A stretch of 19,392 nucleotides of DNA, from NCBI GenBank assembly GCA_038531315.1, contig JBCBBT010000060.1, forward strand, positions 1 to 19,392, read 5' to 3'. Made by a program: the position numbers and the translations under genes. The stretch comes from JAJFFW01 sp038531315. GTDB lineage: Bacteria > Pseudomonadota > Alphaproteobacteria > Caulobacterales > Parvularculaceae. The notes below the pieces were generated by a model. It made no database searches. It saw only the letters and a list, made by a program, of their open reading frames with translations, and was not told the origin of the DNA. Shown in pieces: positions 6,386-14,104 of this stretch (the first letter of the stretch is position 1; each line of letters begins with the position of its first letter).

Positions 6386-7018
6386 ATGACCACGGCCAGC
6401 ACAACCCCCTTCTTTCTGATCGATCTCGACGCACCGGCGGAACCGGCGAGCGATAATGTCCCGGCGTTAACCGCTGACGATATCGATGCTGCCCACAGCG
6501 CTGGACATGAGGCTGGCATGCGCGATGCGCGCAACGCCATTGATCAAGCCTACGCGGATGAACTCGCGTCGATTGCGGACACCGTTGCTTCGGGATTTGC
6601 AGCCCATGACGGTGAGATCTCCGCCGAAAAGGCGCGTCTGCGGGAGACGACGCGTTTGTTTCTCGAATCGGTTTGTTCAAAGCTTTGTGCGGACGGGGCC
6701 TTGTCGGCTGTTGAAACCCTGATCGACCAGGTTCTCGACGGATCAGACAGCCGCGAACCCGTGACGTTATTTGTCAGCAAGGACATGCGCACGACCCTCG
6801 CAAACGAAATTGCAGCGGCGCTCAAAGACCGAGGCGTTGAAGACTTTTTCTCAATTCGGATTGACCCATTGATGCGCCCAGGCGAAGCGCGCATCGCCTG
6901 GCGCGGCGGTTCACTGGCGCACGATCTCGCGCCCTATCTCGACCTGATCGATACCCTGATCAACGAACAACAAGCGCACGGCGCCATGCCGAAAGAGCGC
7001 AGGGAGACTTCCAAATGA
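6386..7018 (+). CDS. fliH: FliH-like flagellar export protein (FlbE)
   Basis: The 210-residue product is acidic and mostly helical. It has a central Ala/Glu-rich region (about 35-110, with GHEAGMRDARNAIDQAY) and a C-terminal part resembling the FliH/V-ATPase E-subunit fold (VTLFVSKDMRTTLANEIAAA, then RIDPLMRPGEARIAWRGGS at about 160-178). FliH regulates the export ATPase FliI and docks it to FliN; the Caulobacter gene at this position between fliG and fliN is called flbE. Sequence conservation in the family is low, so position carries much of the weight. The frame is open from 6242, but the ATG at 6386, one base after the fliG stop, is preferred because the earlier start lies deep in fliG. 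It overlaps fliN by ATGA. The ATPase gene fliI is not in the window. Confidence 0.8.
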   Translation: MTTASTTPFFLIDLDAPAEPASDNVPALTADDIDAAHSAGHEAGMRDARNAIDQAYADELASIADTVASGFAAHDGEISAEKARLRETTRLFLESVCSKLCADGALSAVETLIDQVLDGSDSREPVTLFVSKDMRTTLANEIAAALKDRGVEDFFSIRIDPLMRPGEARIAWRGGSLAHDLAPYLDLIDTLINEQQAHGAMPKERRETSK

Positions 7019-7368
7019 GTGCGGAACACAAAATTACGCCCGAAGACGAAATCGGATTTGAGCCCTTAGAAACAGCGCCTGAAGAAAAGACGGCGCCGGG
7101 CCGCGCCGCCGAAAAGCTTGCGCCCGCGATCCAGTCGTCGGTTTACGACGTGCCGGTCACGATCTCGGCGGTCCTCGGGAAAACAAAAATTGACGTCGGC
7201 TCGCTGATGCGGCTCGGCGACGGCGCCATCATCGAGCTTGATCGGAAAGTCGGCGAGCCGATTGATCTTTATGTCAACGACCGGCTGGTGGCGCGGGGCG
7301 AATTGGTCATGGTCGAAGGCTCGCTCGGCGTCACGATGACAGAAGTCGTCAAACAGAACGATCTCTAA
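7015..7368 (+). CDS. fliN: Flagellar motor switch protein FliN
   Basis: This 117-residue protein has a variable acidic, Ala/Pro-containing tail (1-40) and a SpoA (FliMN_C) domain at about 42-115. The motifs are YDVPVTISAVLGKTKIDVGS, LGDGAIIELDRKVGEPIDLY, VNDRLVARGELVMVEG and a final GVTMTEVV. FliN forms the base of the C-ring and receives export cargo through FliH. An AGGGAG ribosome site lies in the end of fliH and the genes overlap by four bases. Confidence 0.95.
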   Translation: MSAEHKITPEDEIGFEPLETAPEEKTAPGRAAEKLAPAIQSSVYDVPVTISAVLGKTKIDVGSLMRLGDGAIIELDRKVGEPIDLYVNDRLVARGELVMVEGSLGVTMTEVVKQNDL

Positions 7369-7387
7369 CCTGGAAGGAGCGCGCATC

Positions 7388-8734
7388 ATGCGTTTGTTGA
7401 TTGTCGGTAGCCTTTCAGGCCAGCTTTCCGCCGCCGCGAAAATCGCGATGGACCGGGGGGCGAAAGTCTCATTTTCCGAGAATGGACGCGCGGCGCTTCA
7501 CGCCCTGCGAAAGGGTCAGGGCGCGGACCTTCTGATGGTCGATATTCGCGAGGACATCGCCGGCGTTATTGAAGCGTTGAAGTCGGAGCGGATCGCAACT
7601 CCCGTCGTGGCATGCGGCGTCGACCGCGACGCTGACGCGGCGGTCGCCGCCATTAAGGCGGGCGCCCAGGAATTCATCCCCCTCCCACCGGATGCGGAAT
7701 TGATCGCGGCCGTTCTCGAGGCCGTTTGCGATGACACGAGCGATCTTATCGCCATCGATCCGGCTATGAAGAAAGTTATCGCAACCGCCGATCAGGTGGC
7801 GGCGTCGCAGGCTTCTATCCTGATCACCGGTGAAAGCGGCGTCGGCAAAGAGGTGATCGCCAAGCACGTCCACGCAAAATCAACCCGTGCGGACAAACCG
7901 CTGATCTCTATCAATTGCGCGGCCATTCCTGAGAACTTGCTTGAGTCCGAACTGTTCGGCCACGAAAAGGGCGCTTTTACCGGCGCTGTTGCGCGGCGTA
8001 TCGGCAAGTTCGAGGAGGCAAACGGCGGCACGCTGCTGCTCGATGAGATTTCCGAAATGGATATCCGCCTGCAAGCAAAATTGCTCCGCGCCCTGCAGGA
8101 ACGTGTCATTGACCGCGTCGGCGGCTCAAAACCGATCGCGGTCGATATCCGCATTATTGCGACGTCAAATCGCGATCTTGCACAAGCCGTCGCAGAAGGC
8201 TCGTTTCGCGAAGACCTGTTGTTCCGGTTGAATGTCGTAAATCTGAGGGTGCCGCCGCTTCGCGAGAGACCACTCGATATCATCGCCCTCGCCGACCACT
8301 TCACGCGCAAATTCGCGAGCCTCAACGGCATGCCGTTTCGTCCGCTCTCAGAAGCGTCGAAGCGCGTCGTCGCCGGCGCCGCGTGGCCCGGCAATGTTCG
8401 CGCACTGGAGAACGCGATCCACCGCGCCGTTCTACTTGCCAATGGCGATGCGATTGAGCCGGACGTCATCAGCTTCCCGGACGGATCGTCATTGAAGGCG
8501 CAACCCAATACCGATATCGAGACCGACAGCGGGGGCGCGCCGCTGGTTGGCCGCACGGTGGCGGAAGTTGAACAAGCGCTGATCCTGAATACGCTAGATC
8601 ATTGCTTCGGCAATCGAACCCACGCCGCTAATATTCTTGGCATTTCAATCAGAACACTGCGCAACAAACTCAAACAATACTCTGAAGACGGCGTTGCGGT
8701 GCCGCCGCCGGGTCACGAACGTCAAAGCGCGTAA
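7388..8734 (+). CDS. flbD: Sigma-54-dependent flagellar transcription regulator FlbD
   Basis: This 448-residue bacterial enhancer-binding protein has a receiver-like domain (1-110), an AAA+ sigma-54 activation domain and a Fis-type helix-turn-helix. Walker A is GESGVGKE at 148-155, the sigma-54 contact loop GAFTGA is at 195-200, and Walker B GGTLLLDEISEMD follows. The Fis-type motif is at about 395-432 (NRTHAANILGISIRTLRNKL). The receiver lacks the usual paired acidic residues after the first strand (MRLLIVGSLSG), as FlbD does in Caulobacter, where activity depends on FliX rather than phosphorylation. FlbD activates late (hook, filament) genes and represses fliF. Likely targets here are the promoters at 350-364 and 567-581. 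A strong GGAAGGAG ribosome site precedes the ATG, 19 bases after fliN. No fliX is in the window. Confidence 0.95.
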   Translation: MRLLIVGSLSGQLSAAAKIAMDRGAKVSFSENGRAALHALRKGQGADLLMVDIREDIAGVIEALKSERIATPVVACGVDRDADAAVAAIKAGAQEFIPLPPDAELIAAVLEAVCDDTSDLIAIDPAMKKVIATADQVAASQASILITGESGVGKEVIAKHVHAKSTRADKPLISINCAAIPENLLESELFGHEKGAFTGAVARRIGKFEEANGGTLLLDEISEMDIRLQAKLLRALQERVIDRVGGSKPIAVDIRIIATSNRDLAQAVAEGSFREDLLFRLNVVNLRVPPLRERPLDIIALADHFTRKFASLNGMPFRPLSEASKRVVAGAAWPGNVRALENAIHRAVLLANGDAIEPDVISFPDGSSLKAQPNTDIETDSGGAPLVGRTVAEVEQALILNTLDHCFGNRTHAANILGISIRTLRNKLKQYSEDGVAVPPPGHERQSA

Positions 8735-8739
8735 TATCC

Positions 8740-10824
8740 ATGTCGCAAACGGCTGCATCGTCGCGGTTTTCACTCAGCGCATTTCGGCCCGCTTTGCGGT
8801 CCGACGTGTTATTCGCGGCCGCGATTATTTCGATCCTCGCCTTGCTCGTTTTGCCGACGCCGAGCTGGCTTCTCGACCTCCTGCTCGCCAGTTCTGTGAC
8901 ATTTTCGGTCATGGTTTTGATGACGGCGCTATTTACCCGCAAAGCGCTGGAGTTTTCGACTTTTCCGGCGATCTTGCTGATCGCAACCATGTTCCGCCTT
9001 GGGCTGAACATTGCGTCTACACGGCTTATTCTGTCACGCGGACATGAAGGGCCAGACGCTGCGGGCCGCGTCATTGAGGCCTTTGGCGGCTTTGTGATGC
9101 AGGGTAATTACGTCATTGGGCTGATTGTCTTTGCGATCCTCGTCATTGTCAATTTTGTGGTGATCACCCGGGGCTCGGGCCGGATTGCGGAAGTCGCCGC
9201 TCGATTTTCTCTTGACGCCATGCCAGGCAAACAGCTCGCCATCGACGCCGATCTGTCATCGGGGCTGCTCACAGAGACCGAAGCGCGGGCCAAGCGTAAA
9301 CAGCTTGAAGACGAGTCGAATTTTTACGGCGCGATGGACGGCGCGTCGAAATTCGTGCGCGGCGACGCTATCGCCGGGCTTCTGATTACGCTGATCAATA
9401 TCATCGGGGGCATCGTGATCGGCGTCATGCAGTCAGGCATGAGCCTTGCCGACGCCGGCGCTTCCTACACCCTGCTGACCATCGGCGACGGCCTTGTCAG
9501 TCAGATCCCGGCCCTGATCATTTCAGTCGCCGCGGGTTTGCTGGTCTCAAAAGCCGGCGTTGAAGGCTCCGCCGATCAGGCGGTTGCGGAACAGTTTGCA
9601 GAATATCCAAAAGCGCTCGCCGTCGTGTCGGGCGTCCTTGTGATCATAGCGATCCTGCCGGGCATGCCCTTTTTGCCGTTTATTCTTCTGGCGATTGCGA
9701 TTGGTGCAAGCGCCTTCGCCGTTAACAAACGCAAACAGGAAGCTGCGCGCGAGGAGGCCGCAACAACCGCAGCGCAAGCGACCCCGTCCGAGGACGATCC
9801 TTCGCAAATGTTAGCGATGGACGATTTGCGCATTGAGCTCGGATACGGGCTGCTGCCGTTGATCAGTGAAGACGGCGGCCCAAAACTCACCGATCAGATT
9901 CGCGCCGTGCGCCGGGCGATCGCGCAGGAAATTGGTTTCGTCACGCCGCCCGTTCGCATTCTCGACAACATGCAGCTTGACGCCAACGAATATGTCATCC
10001 GCCTAAAAGAGCAGGAAGTCGGCCGAGGCATCGTAAAGCCCGGCTTCTTTATGGCGATGAACCCGGCCGGCGGGCCGCTCGACCTGATCGGCGAAATTAC
10101 AAAGGAGCCGGCTTTCGGCCTCGACGCGATCTGGATCGACGAGACCCAGAAAGATGCGGCGAACCTGAAGGGCTTTACGGTTGTCGACGCCGCCACTGTC
10201 ATGACCACGCATCTGACGGAAATCATCAAGGCCGAGGCGCCGGAGCTTTTGTCATACGCCGAGACCCGGAAGTTGATCGACGCCCTGCCCGACAAACACA
10301 AGAACCTCGTCTCCGATCTTGTCCCGAGCGTCGTTTCGATCGCCGCAATCCAGCGGGTCTTGCAATCGTTGATCGCAGAGCGGGTTTCGATCAGGGACTT
10401 GCCGACGATCCTCGAAGCGGTCGCAGAACTCGCCCCGCAAACCACGTCCACGGGGGCCCTGACGGAGCATGTTCGCATGCGCCTCGCGCGCCAGATTTGC
10501 GGCGCGCTCAAGGATGGCGACGGATCGGTCCCGATCGTCACGCTTTCCCATAACTGGGAGCAGGCCTTCGCCGAGAGCATCGTCGGCAGTGGAGAAGAAC
10601 GCCAGCTGGCGCTTGCCCCCTCCCGGTTGCAGACGTTTGTGGCCGAAGCATTAAAAAAGCTTGAGGAAGCCGCGATCGGCGGAAAATCCGCAGCGATCGT
10701 CGTCAGCGCGGGCGTGCGTCCGTTTGTTCGATCTGTTATGGAGCGAGTGCGGCCGCAGACGCCTGTGTTGTCGCAAAGCGAAATCCACCCGGCCGCGCGG
10801 TTGTCCAATCTCGGCCAGATCTGA
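8740..10824 (+). CDS. flhA: Flagellar export gate protein FlhA
   Basis: At 694 residues this is full length for the FHIPEP family. The N-terminal half has about eight membrane helices (roughly 20-320). The conserved cytoplasmic loop carries the family signature RFSLDAMPGKQLAIDADLSS at about 153-172. The soluble C-terminal export-platform domain begins near 345 and includes LELGYGLLPL-like sequence (IELGYGLLPLISEDGG) and LVPSVVSIAAIQRVLQSLI. FlhA forms the nonameric ring that uses proton-motive force and docks cargo-chaperone complexes. It lies five bases after flbD and 15 before flhF. The ribosome site is weak, so translation may depend on read-through from flbD. Confidence 0.96.
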   Translation: MSQTAASSRFSLSAFRPALRSDVLFAAAIISILALLVLPTPSWLLDLLLASSVTFSVMVLMTALFTRKALEFSTFPAILLIATMFRLGLNIASTRLILSRGHEGPDAAGRVIEAFGGFVMQGNYVIGLIVFAILVIVNFVVITRGSGRIAEVAARFSLDAMPGKQLAIDADLSSGLLTETEARAKRKQLEDESNFYGAMDGASKFVRGDAIAGLLITLINIIGGIVIGVMQSGMSLADAGASYTLLTIGDGLVSQIPALIISVAAGLLVSKAGVEGSADQAVAEQFAEYPKALAVVSGVLVIIAILPGMPFLPFILLAIAIGASAFAVNKRKQEAAREEAATTAAQATPSEDDPSQMLAMDDLRIELGYGLLPLISEDGGPKLTDQIRAVRRAIAQEIGFVTPPVRILDNMQLDANEYVIRLKEQEVGRGIVKPGFFMAMNPAGGPLDLIGEITKEPAFGLDAIWIDETQKDAANLKGFTVVDAATVMTTHLTEIIKAEAPELLSYAETRKLIDALPDKHKNLVSDLVPSVVSIAAIQRVLQSLIAERVSIRDLPTILEAVAELAPQTTSTGALTEHVRMRLARQICGALKDGDGSVPIVTLSHNWEQAFAESIVGSGEERQLALAPSRLQTFVAEALKKLEEAAIGGKSAAIVVSAGVRPFVRSVMERVRPQTPVLSQSEIHPAARLSNLGQI

Positions 10825-10839
10825 CGGATCCGACGACTT

Positions 10840-11973
10840 ATGATGAAATTCATCGCCTCAAACGCCGATGCCGCAAAAGCGAAGGCGCGGCGAGCCCTGG
10901 GCGACAAGACCATCATTATCTCCATGCGCAATCTGCCCTCCGGCGATGTCGAAGTGACGGCGTCTGACAAGCCCGATGCGGGCCCGCCGCCAGTTGACCG
11001 CGGCGGCTACCGGCCGTTCGCGGCAAATCCGGACAGGCCCGCCTATGGGGCTGACGCACGCGACGCGATTGATCGGAGCGTTTTGCGTCCCGGGTCCGGG
11101 GCGCGGCTCAATGAGACGATCGAGCAGAAATTTTCCGAAAACGCTCTTTCCAAACTGAAGTCGAACCTGTCCTCGCGCAGCGCGCCGGCCGCAGGAGCGG
11201 CCCTGTCGCCGGAAAAATCGGACGCTTTGTTTTCGCTGCTGAAATCGCACGGGCTCGGCGAGGCGCTGATCACCGATCTGGTGGCGGCCGCGTCCCGGGC
11301 GGATATGGACGATGACTATCACCGGCTCGAAGTCGCCTTCGCGGAGACATTCGCTTATGCGCCGCTGTCATTCGCATCGCCGGCGCCGATCATGCTCGTC
11401 GGACCGACGGGCGCGGGCAAAACATCGTCCGCCGCCAAACTCGCCAAGGCTTCCATCGAGGCCGGCGGCGGCGCCTTCATGATGACCGCTGACGTCGGAC
11501 GGGCCGGCGCGATTGAACAAATCAAAACCTACGGACAAACGCTGGGCGCTGACTATTTCGTGGTTGAAACGCCGGATGAAGCCGAACAAGTGATCAGAAC
11601 GCACCAGCCCGCCAGCGGCGTCATTCTCGACACGCCGGGCGTCAGCCCTTTCGATCCGGGAGACTTTGCGGCGCTGCGCAGTTTCCAACAGGCGGTCGGC
11701 GCCGAACCCGTCCTCGTCTTGCCGGCGAGCGGCGACGCGGAAGAGTTCATTGAATGGGCGATCGCCTTCGGCGAGTTTGGCGTCAGGCGCGCGATCATCA
11801 CGAAATTCGACGCCACGAAACGCGTCGGCGCCGCGCTGTGCGCCGTCCACGCAGCCAATCTCGCGCTCGCGCATCTGTCGGAAACCGCCTTCATTTCCGA
11901 GGGACTGCATAACGCCGCGCCGGATTTCCTCGCCAAACGGATTTTAGCCTCGAGCCCCGGACAAGTCGGCTAA
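10840..11973 (+). CDS. flhF: FlhF-like SRP-type GTPase
   Basis: The 377-residue protein has a short N-terminal domain, a disordered linker (about 45-95), a helical N domain (about 100-175) and a GTPase domain starting at 183 with P-loop GPTGAGKTS (188-196). The SRP-family segment GRAGAIEQIKTYGQTLGADY corresponds to the usual DTYRIAAVEQLKTYA. The G3 motif reads DTPGVSPF instead of DTAGR, and G4 reads TKFDATKRVG instead of TKLDE. FlhF sets the position and number of flagella, usually with FlhG. It is the last gene of the fliF operon, following flhA as in many bacteria; no flhG follows. Two tandem ATG codons (10840, 10843) leave the exact start open. The altered motifs suggest weakened or altered GTP hydrolysis. 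Confidence 0.85.
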   Translation: MMKFIASNADAAKAKARRALGDKTIIISMRNLPSGDVEVTASDKPDAGPPPVDRGGYRPFAANPDRPAYGADARDAIDRSVLRPGSGARLNETIEQKFSENALSKLKSNLSSRSAPAAGAALSPEKSDALFSLLKSHGLGEALITDLVAAASRADMDDDYHRLEVAFAETFAYAPLSFASPAPIMLVGPTGAGKTSSAAKLAKASIEAGGGAFMMTADVGRAGAIEQIKTYGQTLGADYFVVETPDEAEQVIRTHQPASGVILDTPGVSPFDPGDFAALRSFQQAVGAEPVLVLPASGDAEEFIEWAIAFGEFGVRRAIITKFDATKRVGAALCAVHAANLALAHLSETAFISEGLHNAAPDFLAKRILASSPGQVG

Positions 11974-12077
11974 AAGGGGTCGCGACCGGACATGGCCCGC
12001 TGAACGCGCTTCTATCGACGGGCGGAAACGGATCGCGTAAGGCATTCAGACACGCCTGATGCACTGGAATGTTGTCG

Positions 12078-13265
12078 ATGTTCGAAACTGTCGCACCGAT
12101 GCCGCCCGATCCGATCCTTGGGCTTTCGCAAAAAATCCGTAACGATCCGCGCCCCGAAAAAGTTGACCTTGGCGTCGGCGTGTTCAGGACGGCCGATGGC
12201 GCAACGCCCGTCATGAAAGCGGTCGCCGAAGCGCAAAGGCGCCTCGTCGCACATGAACAAACCAAAGCCTACACTGCGCCTGAAGGCGCGCCGGGGTTTG
12301 GCGACGCCCTCCTCAAGCTTGTCTTCGGCGCCGATACTGACGCCCTCGCCGCAGGCCGGTGCGCCGCGGTGCAGGCCCCCGGAGGATGCGGAGCCTTGCG
12401 CCTCATCGGCGAGTTGCACCATCGTTTTGCGTCCGGCGCAGTCGCCATCGGGGCCCCGACCTGGGCGAACCATGAGCCGCTGCTGACCGCATCGGGCAAC
12501 AGGTTGAAAATGGCGCCCTATTACGATCCGGCGACATCGACCCTTCTGTATCAGGACTTTCTGACCGCGATTGAAAGCCTTGATCGCGGCGACAGCCTCC
12601 TCCTGCATGGCGCGTGTCACAACCCGACCGGTGCTGACCTTGCAAAGGATCAAATTGACGAAGTTCTTGAGATCGTGCGTGACAAAGGGCTCTTTCTCAT
12701 TATCGACACCGCGTATCACGGCTTTGCAAAAGACCTTGATCATGACGCCTACCTCATTCGCGCCGCGGCGGCGCGCTTGCCCGAACTTCTCGTGAGTTAT
12801 TCCTGTTCAAAGAATTTCGGCCTCTACCGCGAACGCACCGGCGCGCTGATCATTGTCGGCCAGGATCGCAAATCCGCCGAGGCCGTGAAATCTCACGCCC
12901 TGAATATTGCCCGCGAGAGCTGGTCGATGCCGCCGGCTCATGGCGGCGTGCTGGTCTCATCTATTCTGCAGTCGGAGGAATTGACCGCTTTATGGCGCGA
13001 AGAGCTCGCATCCATGACCGCAGCCGTAAAACAAAGCCGGACGCATCTGAAACAGGCCGCTTCCAAAGCCGGTCTTGGCAATCGGCTATCGTTTATCGAA
13101 GACCAGAATGGGATGTTTTCCATGTTGCCCGTGACGCCGGGCGCTGTTGAAACCCTTCAGTCCGACTTTGGCGTATACATGGTCGGTAATGGGCGCATCA
13201 ATCTTTGCGGCGTCCATGCCGGCAATGCGGCTTATATCGCGGAGGCGTTGTCGACCGTTCTCTAG
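12078..13265 (+). CDS. Aspartate/aromatic amino acid aminotransferase, class I (AspC/TyrB-like)
   Basis: This 395-residue PLP enzyme of fold type I subgroup I-alpha begins MFETVAPMPPDPILGLSQKI, close to the AspC/TyrB start. It has VDLGVGVFRTADGATPV, YTAPEGAPGF, the cofactor-binding HNPTGADL, IDTAYHGFAKD with the conserved Asp and Tyr, SCSKNFGLYRERTGAL with PLP-binding Lys245, and GRINLCGV with the carboxylate-binding Arg near the end. It would transfer amino groups between aspartate or aromatic amino acids and 2-oxoglutarate; substrate preference cannot be read from the sequence. An in-frame ATG at 12069 exists, but 12078 has GGA nine bases upstream and matches family starts. It lies about 100 bases after flhF and is probably transcribed separately. 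It converges with the molybdenum hydroxylase operon. Confidence 0.9.
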   Translation: MFETVAPMPPDPILGLSQKIRNDPRPEKVDLGVGVFRTADGATPVMKAVAEAQRRLVAHEQTKAYTAPEGAPGFGDALLKLVFGADTDALAAGRCAAVQAPGGCGALRLIGELHHRFASGAVAIGAPTWANHEPLLTASGNRLKMAPYYDPATSTLLYQDFLTAIESLDRGDSLLLHGACHNPTGADLAKDQIDEVLEIVRDKGLFLIIDTAYHGFAKDLDHDAYLIRAAAARLPELLVSYSCSKNFGLYRERTGALIIVGQDRKSAEAVKSHALNIARESWSMPPAHGGVLVSSILQSEELTALWREELASMTAAVKQSRTHLKQAASKAGLGNRLSFIEDQNGMFSMLPVTPGAVETLQSDFGVYMVGNGRINLCGVHAGNAAYIAEALSTVL

Positions 13266-13330
13266 ATCGACTTGTGCGCGCATGCGAAAAACGCGCTTAG
13301 CCGCGACGCCAGATTATCCTCGGTATTTCC

Positions 13331-13390
13331 CCAGACAGGACAATATCAGACGGGACCATGTCAGACAGGGCAATGTCAGACAGGGCAATG
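13331..13390. repeat. Four tandem copies of a 15-bp unit at the 3' end of the cytochrome gene
   Basis: The units are CCAGACAGGACAATA (13331-13345), TCAGACGGGACCATG (13346-13360) and two identical copies TCAGACAGGGCAATG (13361-13375, 13376-13390). The last copy encodes, on the minus strand, the C-terminal His-Cys-Pro-Val and the TGA stop of the cytochrome subunit. The array therefore looks like repeated duplication of the last five codons of that gene, with decay away from it. Confidence 0.85.
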
Positions 13391-14089
13391 GGCGCCGGCT
13401 TCGATCCACGCCAGGGTCAACGCGCCAAAAGTCGCCTGATCACCGGGCGCTGGCTCTCTGCCCGCGCCGGGACGCCATCCCCATCCGACAAGACCGTCTT
13501 CGGCGTTGTGCTCATGAATAGCGGCGAGATCGCGTCCGCCATTGCGTTCAGGATCTTTAATCTGTGCACAGATTTCTCCAGCCTCAAGCCCGATCCAGCC
13601 CATCGATATCGGCGCCAGAAACCACGGCGCGTGGCCGGGGATAGAGCCCTCCGACCCGGCATAAGCAACATTTTCCTCACTATGACAGGTTGCGCATTCA
13701 AGACCGGGAACGCCGGCCCCGCCGGCGCCGCGCGTGACGGGCGGCTGATGGGCCGCCATGGTCTCGCCCTGACGCGGCTGATCATCACGCGGATGACAAT
13801 TCATGCACCGGGGATGGCTGATGACTTTGTACATTTCCGAAAACAGCGCTTGCGCACGCGCCTCATCGTCTTCTATGGCGGCGAAGGCCGCGACTGTTTT
13901 TAGCCCGGCGACTTCGCGCGCGCCGTCTGCATCGGGCGCCGCCGCCGCTTGCTGAGCGCTTTGTGCGTCGCTGAGGCGCGATTGATCAGCGCTGTCGACG
14001 TTGCGATTGTCGACGTCGCGATTGTCGCCGCCGCAAGCCGCCAGGAGCGCCGACAGCGCGGCGAGCGGTATCAAAGAAAAAATCCGCAT
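13376..14089 (-). CDS. Di-heme cytochrome c lipoprotein, third subunit of isoquinoline 1-oxidoreductase-type enzyme
   Basis: The 237-residue product starts with a lipoprotein signal peptide, lipobox LAAC with acylated Cys19, and a short acidic linker. Two c-type heme motifs follow, CMNCH (95-99) and CATCH (132-136). The conserved blocks ISHPRCMNCHP, PGHAPWFLAPISMGWIG, GEICAQIKDPERNGGRDL and GLVGWGWRPGAGREPAPG are those of the small cytochrome-like protein annotated as an isoquinoline 1-oxidoreductase subunit. It probably accepts electrons from the [2Fe-2S] subunit at the periplasmic side of a membrane. It is the last gene of the operon, 15 bases after the molybdopterin subunit, with GGAG about ten bases before the ATG. 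Its linker contains a 15-bp tandem duplication and its last codons lie in a tandem repeat. Confidence 0.85.
   Translation of the reverse strand: MRIFSLIPLAALSALLAACGGDNRDVDNRNVDSADQSRLSDAQSAQQAAAAPDADGAREVAGLKTVAAFAAIEDDEARAQALFSEMYKVISHPRCMNCHPRDDQPRQGETMAAHQPPVTRGAGGAGVPGLECATCHSEENVAYAGSEGSIPGHAPWFLAPISMGWIGLEAGEICAQIKDPERNGGRDLAAIHEHNAEDGLVGWGWRPGAGREPAPGDQATFGALTLAWIEAGAHCPV
13994..14023. repeat. 15-bp tandem duplication in the lipoprotein linker
   Basis: GTCGACGTTGCGATT (13994-14008) is followed directly by GTCGACGTCGCGATT (14009-14023), differing at one base. On the minus strand it encodes the near-repeat in DNRDVDNRNVDS just after the lipidated cysteine. The five-codon unit keeps the reading frame. 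Confidence 0.8.
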
Positions 14090-14104
14090 GTGTTGAGCTC
14101 TCCG

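Noticed and set aside
5581..6540. 319-aa minus-strand frame opposite fliG
   Set aside because: It is fully antisense to a confident fliG and has no recognisable motif.
11978..11987. GGTCGCGACC palindrome after flhF
   Set aside because: It is a 10-base palindrome in GC-rich DNA, with no T-run and no symmetry beyond the core; probably chance.
13358..13903. 181-aa plus-strand frame opposite the cytochrome subunit
   Set aside because: It is antisense to a protein with a lipobox, two heme motifs and conserved blocks.
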